DNA from: Pseudomonadota bacterium
GTDB taxonomy: Bacteria; Pseudomonadota; Alphaproteobacteria; Rhizobiales; Beijerinckiaceae
Direction of reading: 5' to 3'
Length of the DNA: 7,027 bases
Assembly: GCA_028876585.1 (NCBI GenBank)
Contig: JAGWRL010000210.1
Location: 1 to 7,027, forward strand
This document shows positions 1-6,488 of the stretch, piece by piece. The translations under genes and the position numbers were made by a program. Below the pieces are notes generated by a model. The model did not search any database. It was not told where the DNA came from and saw only the letters and a program-made list of their open reading frames with translations. Positions within the stretch are counted from its first letter, which is position 1, and the number at the start of each line of letters is the position of its first letter.

Positions 1-1
1 C

Positions 2-910
2 CCGCACAAAATCCTGCGCCGCGATCTCGAAGCCGGGGTCAAACACAAGGGGCTGGCCGAGCAGCTCGGCGAATTCTGCGCCCGCACGCTGTTTCGCGGC
101 TCCGACCTGTCGATGCCGACGGCGCAGCGCAAGGCCGATCTCGCGTTGTTTGCCGACAATGTCGCGCTCAGCGACATCACCGAACGGCTGGTGTTCACCG
201 ACCCCTATTACGCCGCGCCGCTGAACCGGCACACGCCGGGCCTCGATGCTATCGTCGCGGAGCTGCGCGCCGACGTCGATCTGAAAGTCGCCGCGCAGCA
301 GATGAAGCTCAAGTTCTGCAACCACGCGGAGACGCTGGTGCATGGCGACCTGCACACCGGCTCGATCATGGCGCATGAGGGCGACGCGCGGGTGATCGAC
401 CCGGAATTCGCCGTCTACGGCCCGTTCGGCTTCGACGTCGGCATGTTGATCGCCAATTTCCTGATGGCCTATTTCGCGCAAGCCGGCTACGAGGCCCGCG
501 CCGGCGAACGCGAGGATTTCCGCGGCTGGACGCTCGATGTGGCGGAGGGCGTGTGGACGCGCTTCCGCACCGAATTCGCGCGGTTGTGGCGCACCGAGCG
601 CACCGGCATCCTCTACCCGCCCGCGCTGTACGAGGATCAGGGCCACACGCTCGCCGCCGAGCAGGCGTTAAGCGCGCTGTTGCAGGAGATCTGGATCGAC
701 GCGCTCGGCTTCGCCGGGGTCGAGATGCACCGCCGCATCCTCGGCCTCGCCCATATCGCCGAGTTCGAGCATATCGAGGACGCGAGCCGCCGCGCCGCCT
801 GCGAAGCCAAGGCCCTGCGCCTCGGCCGGCATCTCGCCGTCAACCGCGCCCGGCTGCTGGGATTTACCGACGTGCGCGCGGCGGCGGTGCGGCTGGAGCG
901 CGGGGCCTAG
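2..910 (+). CDS. mtnK: 5-methylthioribose kinase, C-terminal part (5' end cut by window edge)
   Basis: MtnK phosphorylates 5-methylthioribose at O1 using ATP, in the methionine salvage pathway, in the cytoplasm. The frame is open from base 2, giving 302 visible residues; the family is usually about 400-430 aa, so roughly the first 100-120 residues, including the nucleotide-binding N-lobe, lie outside the window. Visible hallmarks are a FTDPYY segment, the catalytic loop HGDLHTGS (near bases 344-367) and the metal-binding [17 protein letters not shown] stretch, whose DPE replaces the DFG of ordinary kinases, as is typical of MtnK. An internal ATG at 113 is not the real start, because conserved family-like sequence continues upstream of it. 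The TAG stop at 908-910 overlaps the stop of the convergent gnd gene. Its operon partners (often mtnA) would be to the left and are not visible. Identification is by recognised motifs and is strong. Confidence 0.92.
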   Translation, partial: PHKILRRDLEAGVKHKGLAEQLGEFCARTLFRGSDLSMPTAQRKADLALFADNVALSDITERLVFTDPYYAAPLNRHTPGLDAIVAELRADVDLKVAAQQMKLKFCNHAETLVHGDLHTGSIMAHEGDARVIDPEFAVYGPFGFDVGMLIANFLMAYFAQAGYEARAGEREDFRGWTLDVAEGVWTRFRTEFARLWRTERTGILYPPALYEDQGHTLAAEQALSALLQEIWIDALGFAGVEMHRRILGLAHIAEFEHIEDASRRAACEAKALRLGRHLAVNRARLLGFTDVRAAAVRLERGA

Positions 911-1887
911 CCCTTCTTCGGCTCCACGTGGCCGCCGAAGCCCTTGCGCATCGCGGAGATGATCTTCTCGGCGTAGGTGTGTTGCTGGCGCGAGCGGAAG
1001 CGGGTGTAGAGCGCGGCCGACAGCACTTCGGCCGGCACCGCCTCCTCGATGGCGGCCTGCAAGGTCCAGCGGCCTTCGCCGGAATCCTCGATATAGCCGG
1101 AATAGGATTCGAGCTTCTCCTCCTGCGACAGCGCGCTGGAGGTGAGGTCGAGCAACCACGAGGAAATGACGCTGCCGCGCCGCCAGACTTCGGCGACGTC
1201 GGCCAGTTCGAAATTGAAACGATGCTCGGGCGCGACGCCCTCCGCGTCGGCGTTGCGCAGAATGTCAAAACCTTCGGCGTAGGCCTGCATCAGGCCGTAT
1301 TCGATGCCGTTATGCACCATCTTGACGAAATGCCCGGCGCCGCAGGGGCCGGCGTGCATGTAGCCCTGCTCGACGCGGGGATCGCGCGCCTCGCGCCCCG
1401 GCGTGAGCGGAATCGAGCCCTTGCCCGGCGCCAGCGCGGCGAAGATCGGGTCGAGCCGCTTCACCACGTCCTTGTCGCCGCCGATCATCATGCAATAGCC
1501 GCGCTCCAGCCCCCAGACGCCGCCGCTGGTGCCGACATCGAGATAGTGCAGCCCTTTTTCCGCCAGCGCCTTGCCGCGCCGGATGTCGTCGCGCCAGAAC
1601 GAATTGCCGCCGTCGAGGATGGCGTCGCCGGGGCTGAGCAGGCCGGTCAGCGCATCAATCGTCGATTCGGTGGGGGCGCCCGCCGGCAGCATCACCCAAA
1701 CAGCGCGCGGGGCGTCGAGCTTCGCGACGAGCGCCTCCAGCGAACTCGCCGCCGTCGCGCCCTCCCTGGCCAGCGCCTCGCCGGGCTTGGGGTCGCGGTC
1801 GTAGACGACGCAGGCGTGTCCGGCTTTCGTCAGCCGGCGCACGATATTCGCGCCCATGCGACCCAAACCGATCATGCCGAGCTGCAT
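907..1887 (-). CDS. gnd: 6-phosphogluconate dehydrogenase, decarboxylating, short form
   Basis: It oxidises and decarboxylates 6-phosphogluconate to ribulose 5-phosphate in the oxidative pentose phosphate pathway (cytoplasm). The 326 aa show an N-terminal Rossmann fold with GLGRMG at residues 7-12, DGGNS at 92-96, the [10 protein letters not shown] substrate loop from 117, and the catalytic helix [14 protein letters not shown] (residues 185-198, with K189, H192 and N193). A terminal GFGGH follows at 316-320. The length matches the short GndA-like subfamily, not the ~470-aa NADP enzymes. The acidic D30 at the end of the second beta strand (VVYD) suggests a preference for NAD+; this is inferred from family knowledge. 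The ATG at 1887 is preceded by GGGAG (1894-1898) with a 6-nt gap. It lies 96 bp downstream of efp on the same strand and converges on mtnK, sharing CTAG at the two stops. Confidence 0.95.
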   Translation of the reverse strand: MQLGMIGLGRMGANIVRRLTKAGHACVVYDRDPKPGEALAREGATAASSLEALVAKLDAPRAVWVMLPAGAPTESTIDALTGLLSPGDAILDGGNSFWRDDIRRGKALAEKGLHYLDVGTSGGVWGLERGYCMMIGGDKDVVKRLDPIFAALAPGKGSIPLTPGREARDPRVEQGYMHAGPCGAGHFVKMVHNGIEYGLMQAYAEGFDILRNADAEGVAPEHRFNFELADVAEVWRRGSVISSWLLDLTSSALSQEEKLESYSGYIEDSGEGRWTLQAAIEEAVPAEVLSAALYTRFRSRQQHTYAEKIISAMRKGFGGHVEPKKG

Positions 1888-1942
1888 CGCCGTCTCCCAT
1901 TTCGTGGAGCCGCTTTCTAGGCGCGAAGCGCGCGCGCGGCAA

Positions 1943-1963
1943 TCGCGGCCGACGGGGCCGCGA
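1943..1963 (-). terminator. Hairpin in the efp-gnd gap, possible weak terminator
   Basis: A perfect 8-bp inverted repeat (TCGCGGCC and GGCCGCGA) with a 5-nt loop lies 20 bp past the efp stop. In the efp reading direction it is followed only by TTGCC and not by a T run, so it is not a classical Rho-independent terminator. It could attenuate readthrough from efp into gnd, stabilise the efp 3' end, or be a chance palindrome in very GC-rich DNA. The rest of the 96-bp gap (1888-1983) shows only the gnd ribosome binding site and no convincing promoter. Confidence 0.3.
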
Positions 1964-1983
1964 CAGCTCCGCGCCAGCCGGCG

Positions 1984-2553
1984 TCAATCCTTGGCGCGCT
2001 CGACGTAGGAGCCGTCTTCGGTCTGGATGACGATGCGCGTGCCGGCCGAGACGTGGGGGGGCACCATCACGCGCGCGCCGTTCGACATTTTCGCCGGCTT
2101 GTAGGAGGACGACGCCGTCTGGCCCTTGGTCACCGGCTCGGTCTCAAGGATTTCCAGCGTCACGCGGGGCGGAAGTTGGATTCCCACCGCTTTGTCGTTG
2201 AAGATCGACAGGATGACCTTCATGCCCTCCTGCAACCATTGCGCCTGATCGCCGATCACGTCCTCCGGCACCTGAATCTGCTCGTAATTCTCGTTGTTCA
2301 TGAAGTGATAGCCGTCGCTATCCTTGTAGAGAAAATCGTAGTCCTTGTCCTCGACGAAGGCGCGCTCGACCTGCTCGGTGGTCTTGAAGCGGTCGGTCAC
2401 CTTGACGCCGTCGGCGAGCCGGCGCATGTCGATCTGCGTCGTCGGCGTGCCCTTGCCGGGAAAGAAACTTTCGGCGGACAGGACGACGCAGAGATGGCCG
2501 TCCTCGCGCTCGATGATGTTGCCCTTGCGAATCGAGCTGGCGATGACTCTCAC
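1984..2553 (-). CDS. efp: Elongation factor P
   Basis: EF-P binds between the P and E sites of stalled ribosomes and promotes peptide bond formation at consecutive prolines. The 189 aa are full length for the family: a KOW-like N-domain (about 1-64), an OB domain with YHFMN near residue 84, and a C-terminal OB domain. The tip loop PGKGTP carries K34, the lysine that EpmA beta-lysylates in this branch; R32-type EF-Ps, modified by rhamnosylation, are excluded. The start is GTG at 2553-2551, giving the usual [12 protein letters not shown] beginning, with an AAGGGA ribosome site 6 nt upstream. The gene encoding its modifying enzyme, epmA, is divergent across 75 bp, which supports a shared promoter region. 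Identification is essentially certain; only the non-ATG start is inferred. Confidence 0.98.
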   Translation of the reverse strand: MRVIASSIRKGNIIEREDGHLCVVLSAESFFPGKGTPTTQIDMRRLADGVKVTDRFKTTEQVERAFVEDKDYDFLYKDSDGYHFMNNENYEQIQVPEDVIGDQAQWLQEGMKVILSIFNDKAVGIQLPPRVTLEILETEPVTKGQTASSSYKPAKMSNGARVMVPPHVSAGTRIVIQTEDGSYVERAKD

Positions 2554-2559
2554 GATAAA

Positions 2560-2565
2560 TCCCTT
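2560..2565 (-). promoter_or_regulatory. Ribosome binding site of efp, supports GTG start
   Basis: On the minus strand this reads AAGGGA, followed by 6 nt (TTTATC) and then GTG. No in-frame ATG is available at the conserved N-terminus, so this site and the family's usual MRVIASS beginning together fix the GTG start. Confidence 0.65.
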
Positions 2566-2573
2566 GACGGCTG

Positions 2574-2594
2574 GCGCGCGTGTCCGACGCGCGC
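2574..2594. repeat. Perfect inverted repeat between efp and epmA
   Basis: GCGCGCGT (2574-2581) and ACGCGCGC (2587-2594) are perfect 8-bp inverted arms around GTCCG. The repeat lies nearly midway between two divergent start codons. It could be a dyad operator for a DNA-binding regulator or a hairpin in one or both 5' untranslated regions. Alternating CG sequence makes chance palindromes common at this GC content, so a function is only possible. Confidence 0.4.
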
Positions 2595-2619
2595 GAATTG
2601 GGCTGCCTCAAATCAGATC

Positions 2620-2623
2620 GGAG
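2620..2623 (+). promoter_or_regulatory. Ribosome binding site of epmA, supports TTG start
   Basis: GGAG lies 5 nt ahead of TTG at 2629-2631. No ATG or GTG in this frame exists between the conserved SPFWAPDRHADRRP segment and the efp start, so the TTG is the best-supported initiation codon. Confidence 0.6.
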
Positions 2624-2628
2624 CCGAA

Positions 2629-3825
2629 TTGTCGATACCCTCGCCGTTTTGGGCGCCCGACCGTCACGCCGACCGCCGTCCGCGCCTGCTCGCCCGCGCC
2701 CGCGCCCTGACGGCGCTACGGGCGTGGTTCGACGCGGAGGGCTTCGTCGAGGTCGAGCCGGCGGCGCTCCAGTTATCCCCCGGCAACGAGACGCATCTGC
2801 ACGGCTTTTCCACCGAGTTGATCACAGGCGAGGGCGCGCGCCATCAAGCCTACCTGCACACCTCGCCGGAATTCGCGATGAAAAAGCTGCTGGCGGGCGG
2901 CGAGACGCGGATTTTCGCGCTCGCGCGCGTGTTCCGCAACCGCGAGCGCACCGCTTTGCACGCGCCCGAATTCACCATGCTGGAATGGTATCGCGCCGGC
3001 GAGGGGCTCGACGCGCTGATCGCCGATGGCGCGGCGATCCTGCGGCTGGCGGCGCAGGCGGCGGGGGCGACGCGGCTGCGTTTTCGCGGTCGTGAGGCCG
3101 ACCCGTTCGCTGAGCCCGAGCGGCTCAGCGTGCGCGAGGCGTTTTTGCGTTACGCGGGGGTGGATATTTTCGCTGGCGAGACAGAACCTTCCTTCGCCGT
3201 CTTGCCCGGGCTTGTCCCGGGCATCCACGCGGTTCAGCCGCATCTTGTTCAGACGCCCGAGGCCGCACCTCCCCCTAAAGCGTCGGGAGACGGCTCGGCG
3301 TGGATGGCCGGGACAAGCCCGGCCATGACGGAGCGGCGCGGACTTTGCGCCCCCGCCGTCCTCGCCGACGCCTGCGCCCGCTTAGGGCTGCGCACAGCCC
3401 CCGACGACAGTTGGTCGGACCTGTTCAGCCGCATCTTGAGCGAAAAAGTCGAGCCCAACCTCGGCCTCGGCCGGCCGACCATCCTGTGCGATTATCCCGC
3501 CAGCGAGGCGGCGCTGGCCAGGCTTTCGCCGCACGACCCCCGCGTCGCCGAGCGGTTCGAGCTTTACGCCTGCGGCGTCGAACTCGCCAACGCCTTCGGC
3601 GAACTCACCGATCCCGCTGAGCAGCGCCGCCGCTTCGCCGAGGACATGGCGCTGAAGGCGCAACTCTATGGGGAAAGCTATCCCATCGACGAAGATTTTC
3701 TGCGCGCGCTGCCGTACATGGGGCCGACGAGCGGCGCCGCGCTTGGGTTCGACCGGGTGATGATGCTGGCCTGCGGCGCGGCCGGAATCGAGGACGTGCA
3801 ATGGACGCCGGTGTTCCGGCCGTGA
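2629..3825 (+). CDS. epmA: EF-P--(R)-beta-lysine ligase EpmA (GenX/PoxA), with an inserted palindromic segment
   Basis: EpmA is a truncated class II lysyl-tRNA synthetase paralogue that attaches (R)-beta-lysine to K34 of EF-P instead of charging tRNA. From the TTG start it has 398 aa, without an anticodon-binding domain. Class II motifs are visible: motif 1 around FVEVEP (39-44), TSPE at 78-81, motif 2 FRNRERTALHAPEFTMLEWY (102-121), and motif 3 with ALGFDRVMML (371-380). VELANAFGELTDP (317-329) matches the GIELANGFHELTD segment of the E. coli enzyme. Residues about 190-234 are an insertion encoded by the 135-bp palindromic element at 3197-3331. It falls between IFAGE and the helix before SWSDLFSRIL, outside the active-site motifs; without it the protein would be about 353 aa, near the size expected for this branch. 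The frame is intact, so activity is likely kept. It is divergent from efp and overlaps recQ by 25 bp. Confidence 0.94.
   Translation: MSIPSPFWAPDRHADRRPRLLARARALTALRAWFDAEGFVEVEPAALQLSPGNETHLHGFSTELITGEGARHQAYLHTSPEFAMKKLLAGGETRIFALARVFRNRERTALHAPEFTMLEWYRAGEGLDALIADGAAILRLAAQAAGATRLRFRGREADPFAEPERLSVREAFLRYAGVDIFAGETEPSFAVLPGLVPGIHAVQPHLVQTPEAAPPPKASGDGSAWMAGTSPAMTERRGLCAPAVLADACARLGLRTAPDDSWSDLFSRILSEKVEPNLGLGRPTILCDYPASEAALARLSPHDPRVAERFELYACGVELANAFGELTDPAEQRRRFAEDMALKAQLYGESYPIDEDFLRALPYMGPTSGAALGFDRVMMLACGAAGIEDVQWTPVFRP
3203..3223. repeat. Small hairpin within left arm of the epmA palindrome
   Basis: TGCCCGGG (3203-3210) and CCCGGGCA (3216-3223) form a perfect 8-bp stem with loop CTTGT. 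It is a REP-like unit on its own, encoding the core of LPGLVPG in the epmA frame. Confidence 0.8.
3304..3326. repeat. Small hairpin within right arm of the epmA palindrome
   Basis: ATGGCCGGG (3304-3312) and CCCGGCCAT (3318-3326) form a perfect 9-bp stem with loop ACAAG, the complement of the left unit's loop. It is thus the same unit in the opposite orientation. Confidence 0.8.
3790..3794 (+). promoter_or_regulatory. Ribosome binding site of recQ, supports ATG at 3801
   Basis: GAGGA within the end of epmA lies 6 nt before ATG 3801. The alternative recQ start, GTG at 3822 (overlapping the epmA TGA as GTGA), has no purine-rich site at the right distance, so the ATG is preferred. The site is also coding sequence for epmA, which weakens the inference a little. 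Confidence 0.55.
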
Positions 3826-5615
3826 AAATCGCGCGCGCCAGGGAAGCGCTGCATCGGGTGTTCGGCTTCGCCGATTTCCGCCTCGGCCAGGAGGAAATCC
3901 TCGCCGCGGTGCTGAACGGCCAGGACGTGATGGCGATCATGCCGACCGGCAGCGGCAAATCGCTGCTGTTCCAGCTTCCCGCGCTGCTCGGCGACGGCCT
4001 GACCGTCGTCGTCTCGCCGCTGATCGCGCTGATGCGCGATCAGGTGGCGCAGATGCGCGCCTATGGCGTGGCCGCCGCCGCGCTCAATTCCGCCGCCGAC
4101 GGCGCCGAGCGGGCCTCGATCTACGACGCCTTGTCGGCGCGCCGGCTGCGGCTGCTCTATGTCGCGCCCGAGCGGCTGTTGCGCGACGACACGCTGCAAT
4201 TGCTGCACACCTGCCGCGTTGACCTGCTCGCCATCGACGAGGCGCATTGCGTGTCGCAATGGGGCCACGATTTCCGCCCCGAATATATCCGCCTGAAGGA
4301 GGCGGCGCAGGCGCTCGGCCGCCCGCCGACGCTCGCCGTCACCGCCACGGCGGACGCGCCGACGCGCGCCGACATCGAGCAGCGGCTGTTCTTCCAGCCG
4401 CCGAAAATCTTCGTGCGCTCGTTCGACCGGCCGAACCTGTTTCTGGCGATGCGGCCGAAGACCGACGCGACGCGCCAATTGTGGGAGGCGCTGGAGCGCC
4501 ATCGCGGCGAGAGCGGCATCGTCTATTGCGGCTCGCGCAAGCGCACCGAGGAGCTGGCGCGCGAATTCTCCGAGCGCGGCCGGCGCGCGCTGCCCTATCA
4601 CGCGGGGCTGCCCGCAGACATACGCTCGTCCAACCAGGACGCGTTTCTGCAAGAGGACGGCGTGGTGATGTGCGCCACCATCGCCTTCGGCATGGGCGTC
4701 GACAAGCCCGACGTGCGCTTCGTCTGCCACGCCGACATGCCGTCCTCGATCGAAAGCTATTATCAGGAGATCGGCCGCGCCGGCCGCGACGGCCTGCCCG
4801 CCGACACGCTGACGCTGTACGGCGCCGGCGATATCGAGCTGCGCCGGCGCCAGATCGAGGAAGGCGAGAAGACTCCCGAGCGTCGCCGCGTCGAGCAGGA
4901 CAAGCTCGACGACCTCGTGGCTCTGTGCGAGAGCGCGCGCTGCCGGCGCCAGATGCTGCTCGGATTCTTTGGCGAGGAGAGCGGCCCCTGCGGCCATTGC
5001 GACGTCTGCAACGGCGCGGTGCGGCTGGTTGACGGTTCGCTCGAAGCGCAGAAGGCGCTGTCCGCGGTTTACCGCACCGCCGGCCGCTTCTTCTTCGGCC
5101 ATCTCGCCAATATCCTGTCGGGCAAGACGACGGATGCGGTCGAGCGCTACGGTCACCATCAGCTCAAGACCTTCGGCGTCGGCAAGGACCGCTCGCCGGC
5201 CGACTGGCGCGGCGTGCTGCGCCAGTTGCTGAGCGCGAAAATGATCGACCGCGACCGCGACGACCGCGACCGCCTCATCATCACCGACGCCGGCCGCGCG
5301 GTGCTGAAGGGCGAGACGCCGTTTCCTTTACGCGAGGATGTGTTGGCGGCCAAGCCGAAGGGCGCCCGCAAGCTCGCCCCGACGCCGCGCGACGCCGACG
5401 CCGATCTGTTCGCCGCGCTGAAGGCGTTGCGCGCGGCGATGGCGAAAGCCTCCAACCAGCCGGCCTATGTGATCTTCCCCGACCGCACGCTGATTGAAAT
5501 GGCCAAGGAGAAGCCGCGCAATCTCGTCGAGATGGCCGAGATTCACGGCGTCGGCGAGCAGAAGCTGCAAAAGTTCGGCTCCGCCTTCCTCGCCGTGGTG
5601 AAAGACCATGCCTGA
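3801..5615 (+). CDS. recQ: ATP-dependent DNA helicase RecQ
   Basis: RecQ is a 3'-to-5' superfamily 2 helicase acting in recombination and stalled-fork repair. All 604 aa are present, about the E. coli length. The helicase core has Walker A MPTGSGKS (47-54), DEAH (146-149), the aromatic-rich loop [10 protein letters not shown] (153-162), TATA (181-184), SFDRPN (207-212), AFGMGVDKP (295-303) and the arginine-finger segment [10 protein letters not shown] (322-331). The zinc site uses C381, C397, C400 and C403. A winged-helix RQC domain follows (about 410-510) and then an HRDC domain (about 532-604). In the winged helix, residues 483-491 are a charged DR-rich stretch from a short tandem DNA repeat. 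The start overlaps epmA by 25 bp and the end overlaps mutM by 8 bp, so translation is probably coupled. GTG 3822 is an alternative start that would remove seven residues. Confidence 0.97.
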   Translation: MDAGVPAVKIARAREALHRVFGFADFRLGQEEILAAVLNGQDVMAIMPTGSGKSLLFQLPALLGDGLTVVVSPLIALMRDQVAQMRAYGVAAAALNSAADGAERASIYDALSARRLRLLYVAPERLLRDDTLQLLHTCRVDLLAIDEAHCVSQWGHDFRPEYIRLKEAAQALGRPPTLAVTATADAPTRADIEQRLFFQPPKIFVRSFDRPNLFLAMRPKTDATRQLWEALERHRGESGIVYCGSRKRTEELAREFSERGRRALPYHAGLPADIRSSNQDAFLQEDGVVMCATIAFGMGVDKPDVRFVCHADMPSSIESYYQEIGRAGRDGLPADTLTLYGAGDIELRRRQIEEGEKTPERRRVEQDKLDDLVALCESARCRRQMLLGFFGEESGPCGHCDVCNGAVRLVDGSLEAQKALSAVYRTAGRFFFGHLANILSGKTTDAVERYGHHQLKTFGVGKDRSPADWRGVLRQLLSAKMIDRDRDDRDRLIITDAGRAVLKGETPFPLREDVLAAKPKGARKLAPTPRDADADLFAALKALRAAMAKASNQPAYVIFPDRTLIEMAKEKPRNLVEMAEIHGVGEQKLQKFGSAFLAVVKDHA

Positions 5616-6453
5616 ACTGCCCGAGGTCGAGACGGTGCGCCGGGGCCTCGCGCCGACTTTCATCGGCGCGCGGCTCGCGCGCGTCGAAACGCGCCGGCCG
5701 GACTTGCGCTTCCCCTTCCCCGAGCGTTTCGCCGAGCGCCTGCAAGGGCGCCTTGTACAAGACCTCAGGCGCCGCGCGAAATATCTGCTCGCCGATCTCG
5801 ATTCCGGCGAGACGCTGGCGATGCATCTGGGCATGTCCGGTTCGTTCCGGATCGAGGACGTGCCTGTCGGCGAGTTCAACCACCCGCGCGGAAAGGGGCC
5901 GACGCACGATCACGTCGTGTTCCATTTCGAGGCCGGCCCCCGCGTCGTCTACAACGACCCGCGCCGGTTCGGCTTCATGCAGCTCGCGGCGACCGCGACG
6001 CTGGAGCGCCACCCGCTGTTCGCCGGCCTCGGCGTCGAGCCGCTGTCGGACGCTTTCGACGCCGCCGCGCTTTCGGGCGTGCTCGGCGGCGCCCGCGCGC
6101 CGCTGAAGAGCGCGCTTCTCGACCAGCGCCGCATCGCGGGCCTGGGCAATATCTATGTCTGCGAGGCGCTGCACCGCGCCCGCCTGTCGCCGTTACGCGA
6201 GGCGGGCGGCCTCACGCCCGCCGAGGCGCGCCGGCTGGCGAAGGCGATCCGCGAGGTGCTCGGCGAAGCGATCGAGGTCGGCGGCTCGACCTTGCGCGAT
6301 CACCGCCAGGCCGACGGCAACCTTGGCTATTTCCAGCACAGTTTTGTCGTCTACGACCGCGAGGGCGCCGCCTGCGGCCGCTGCGGCGCGCTCATCCTGC
6401 GCAAGACGCAGAGCGGCCGCTCGACCTTCTACTGCGCCGCCTGCCAGCGCTGA
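5608..6453 (+). CDS. mutM: Formamidopyrimidine-DNA glycosylase (Fpg/MutM)
   Basis: Fpg excises 8-oxoguanine and formamidopyrimidines and cuts the resulting abasic site by beta,delta-elimination. The 281 aa are complete. The N-terminus MPELPEVET supplies the catalytic P2 (exposed after Met removal) and E3; K58 in RRAKYLL corresponds to the conserved K57 of E. coli. MHLGMSG (72-78) and NDPRRFG (116-122) are conserved DNA-contact segments. The helix-two-turn-helix is around 165-190 with GLGNIY, and the C-terminal zinc finger has C256, C259, C276 and C279 with R271 in GRSTFYC. All catalytic residues are intact. The ATG lies inside the end of recQ with no clear ribosome site of its own, suggesting coupling to recQ translation. 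The neighbouring pair recQ-mutM gives a DNA repair module. Confidence 0.97.
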   Translation: MPELPEVETVRRGLAPTFIGARLARVETRRPDLRFPFPERFAERLQGRLVQDLRRRAKYLLADLDSGETLAMHLGMSGSFRIEDVPVGEFNHPRGKGPTHDHVVFHFEAGPRVVYNDPRRFGFMQLAATATLERHPLFAGLGVEPLSDAFDAAALSGVLGGARAPLKSALLDQRRIAGLGNIYVCEALHRARLSPLREAGGLTPAEARRLAKAIREVLGEAIEVGGSTLRDHRQADGNLGYFQHSFVVYDREGAACGRCGALILRKTQSGRSTFYCAACQR

Positions 6454-6454
6454 T

Positions 6455-6462
6455 GCTATAAG
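6455..6462 (+). promoter_or_regulatory. Possible extended -10 promoter for the pterin dehydratase gene
   Basis: TGC immediately followed by TATAAG (6457-6462) fits an extended -10 pattern, just past the mutM stop. The bases 17 bp upstream (GCGCCG) are not a -35 match. If real, transcription would start near 6469 and give a leader of about 20 nt. The gene could equally be transcribed from the epmA-recQ-mutM operon, from which it is only 35 bp away. Confidence 0.35.
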
Positions 6463-6488
6463 GGCGCTTCTGCGACAGGGAGCGTCCT

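Larger units (their letters stand above)
2554..2628. promoter_or_regulatory. Divergent efp/epmA intergenic region
   Basis: These 75 bp separate the efp GTG and the epmA TTG start codons and must hold the promoters of at least one, probably both, genes. A plus-strand CTTGACG at 2563-2569 resembles an alphaproteobacterial -35 box, but no good -10 sits 16-18 bp downstream, so I do not call a specific promoter. The region is dominated by the inverted repeat at 2574-2594. Ribosome sites for both genes lie at its two ends. Confidence 0.5.
3197..3331. repeat. In-frame composite palindromic repeat (REP/BIME- or RPE-like) inside epmA
   Basis: Two 33-bp arms, 3197-3229 and 3299-3331, are inverted copies matching at 30 of 33 positions, separated by a 69-bp centre. 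The span between outer ends is 135 bp, exactly 45 codons, and contains no stop in the epmA frame. It encodes LPGLVPGIH from the left arm and WMAGTSPAMT from the right arm. These peptide tags, and the GRDKPGHDG of another frame, are ones I recognise as recurring in predicted proteins of Hyphomicrobiales because the underlying DNA repeat is dispersed in those genomes. No transposase gene is present, so if mobile it would be non-autonomous. The exact insertion boundaries and any target duplication cannot be set without an uninterrupted homologue. Confidence 0.88.

Noticed and set aside
553..1920. Long plus-strand open frame of 455 codons across the mtnK end and opposite gnd
   Set aside because: It is out of frame with mtnK and antisense to a clearly conserved gnd. 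Its composition is Arg/Ala/His-rich with no motif.
2563..2569. CTTGACG as a -35 box for epmA
   Set aside because: The hexamer is good, but there is no -10-like sequence at 16-18 bp and it overlaps the efp ribosome binding site region. It is not strong enough to call.
2053..2628. N-terminal extension of the epmA frame back through efp
   Set aside because: The frame stays open antisense to efp, but those residues show no homology to EpmA. The conserved EpmA sequence begins at SPFWAPDRHADRRP, just after the TTG with a ribosome site.
3197..3331. The epmA palindrome as an intrinsic terminator or an IS end
   Set aside because: There is no T run, it lies in the middle of an intact gene, and there is no transposase. 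A dispersed palindromic repeat explains it better.
3678..5159. Long 493-codon open frame on the minus strand opposite recQ
   Set aside because: It lies entirely antisense to intact RecQ and the end of EpmA, has a low-complexity Arg/Ala/Gly/Gln-rich composition, and shows no recognisable domain. It is a GC-driven shadow.
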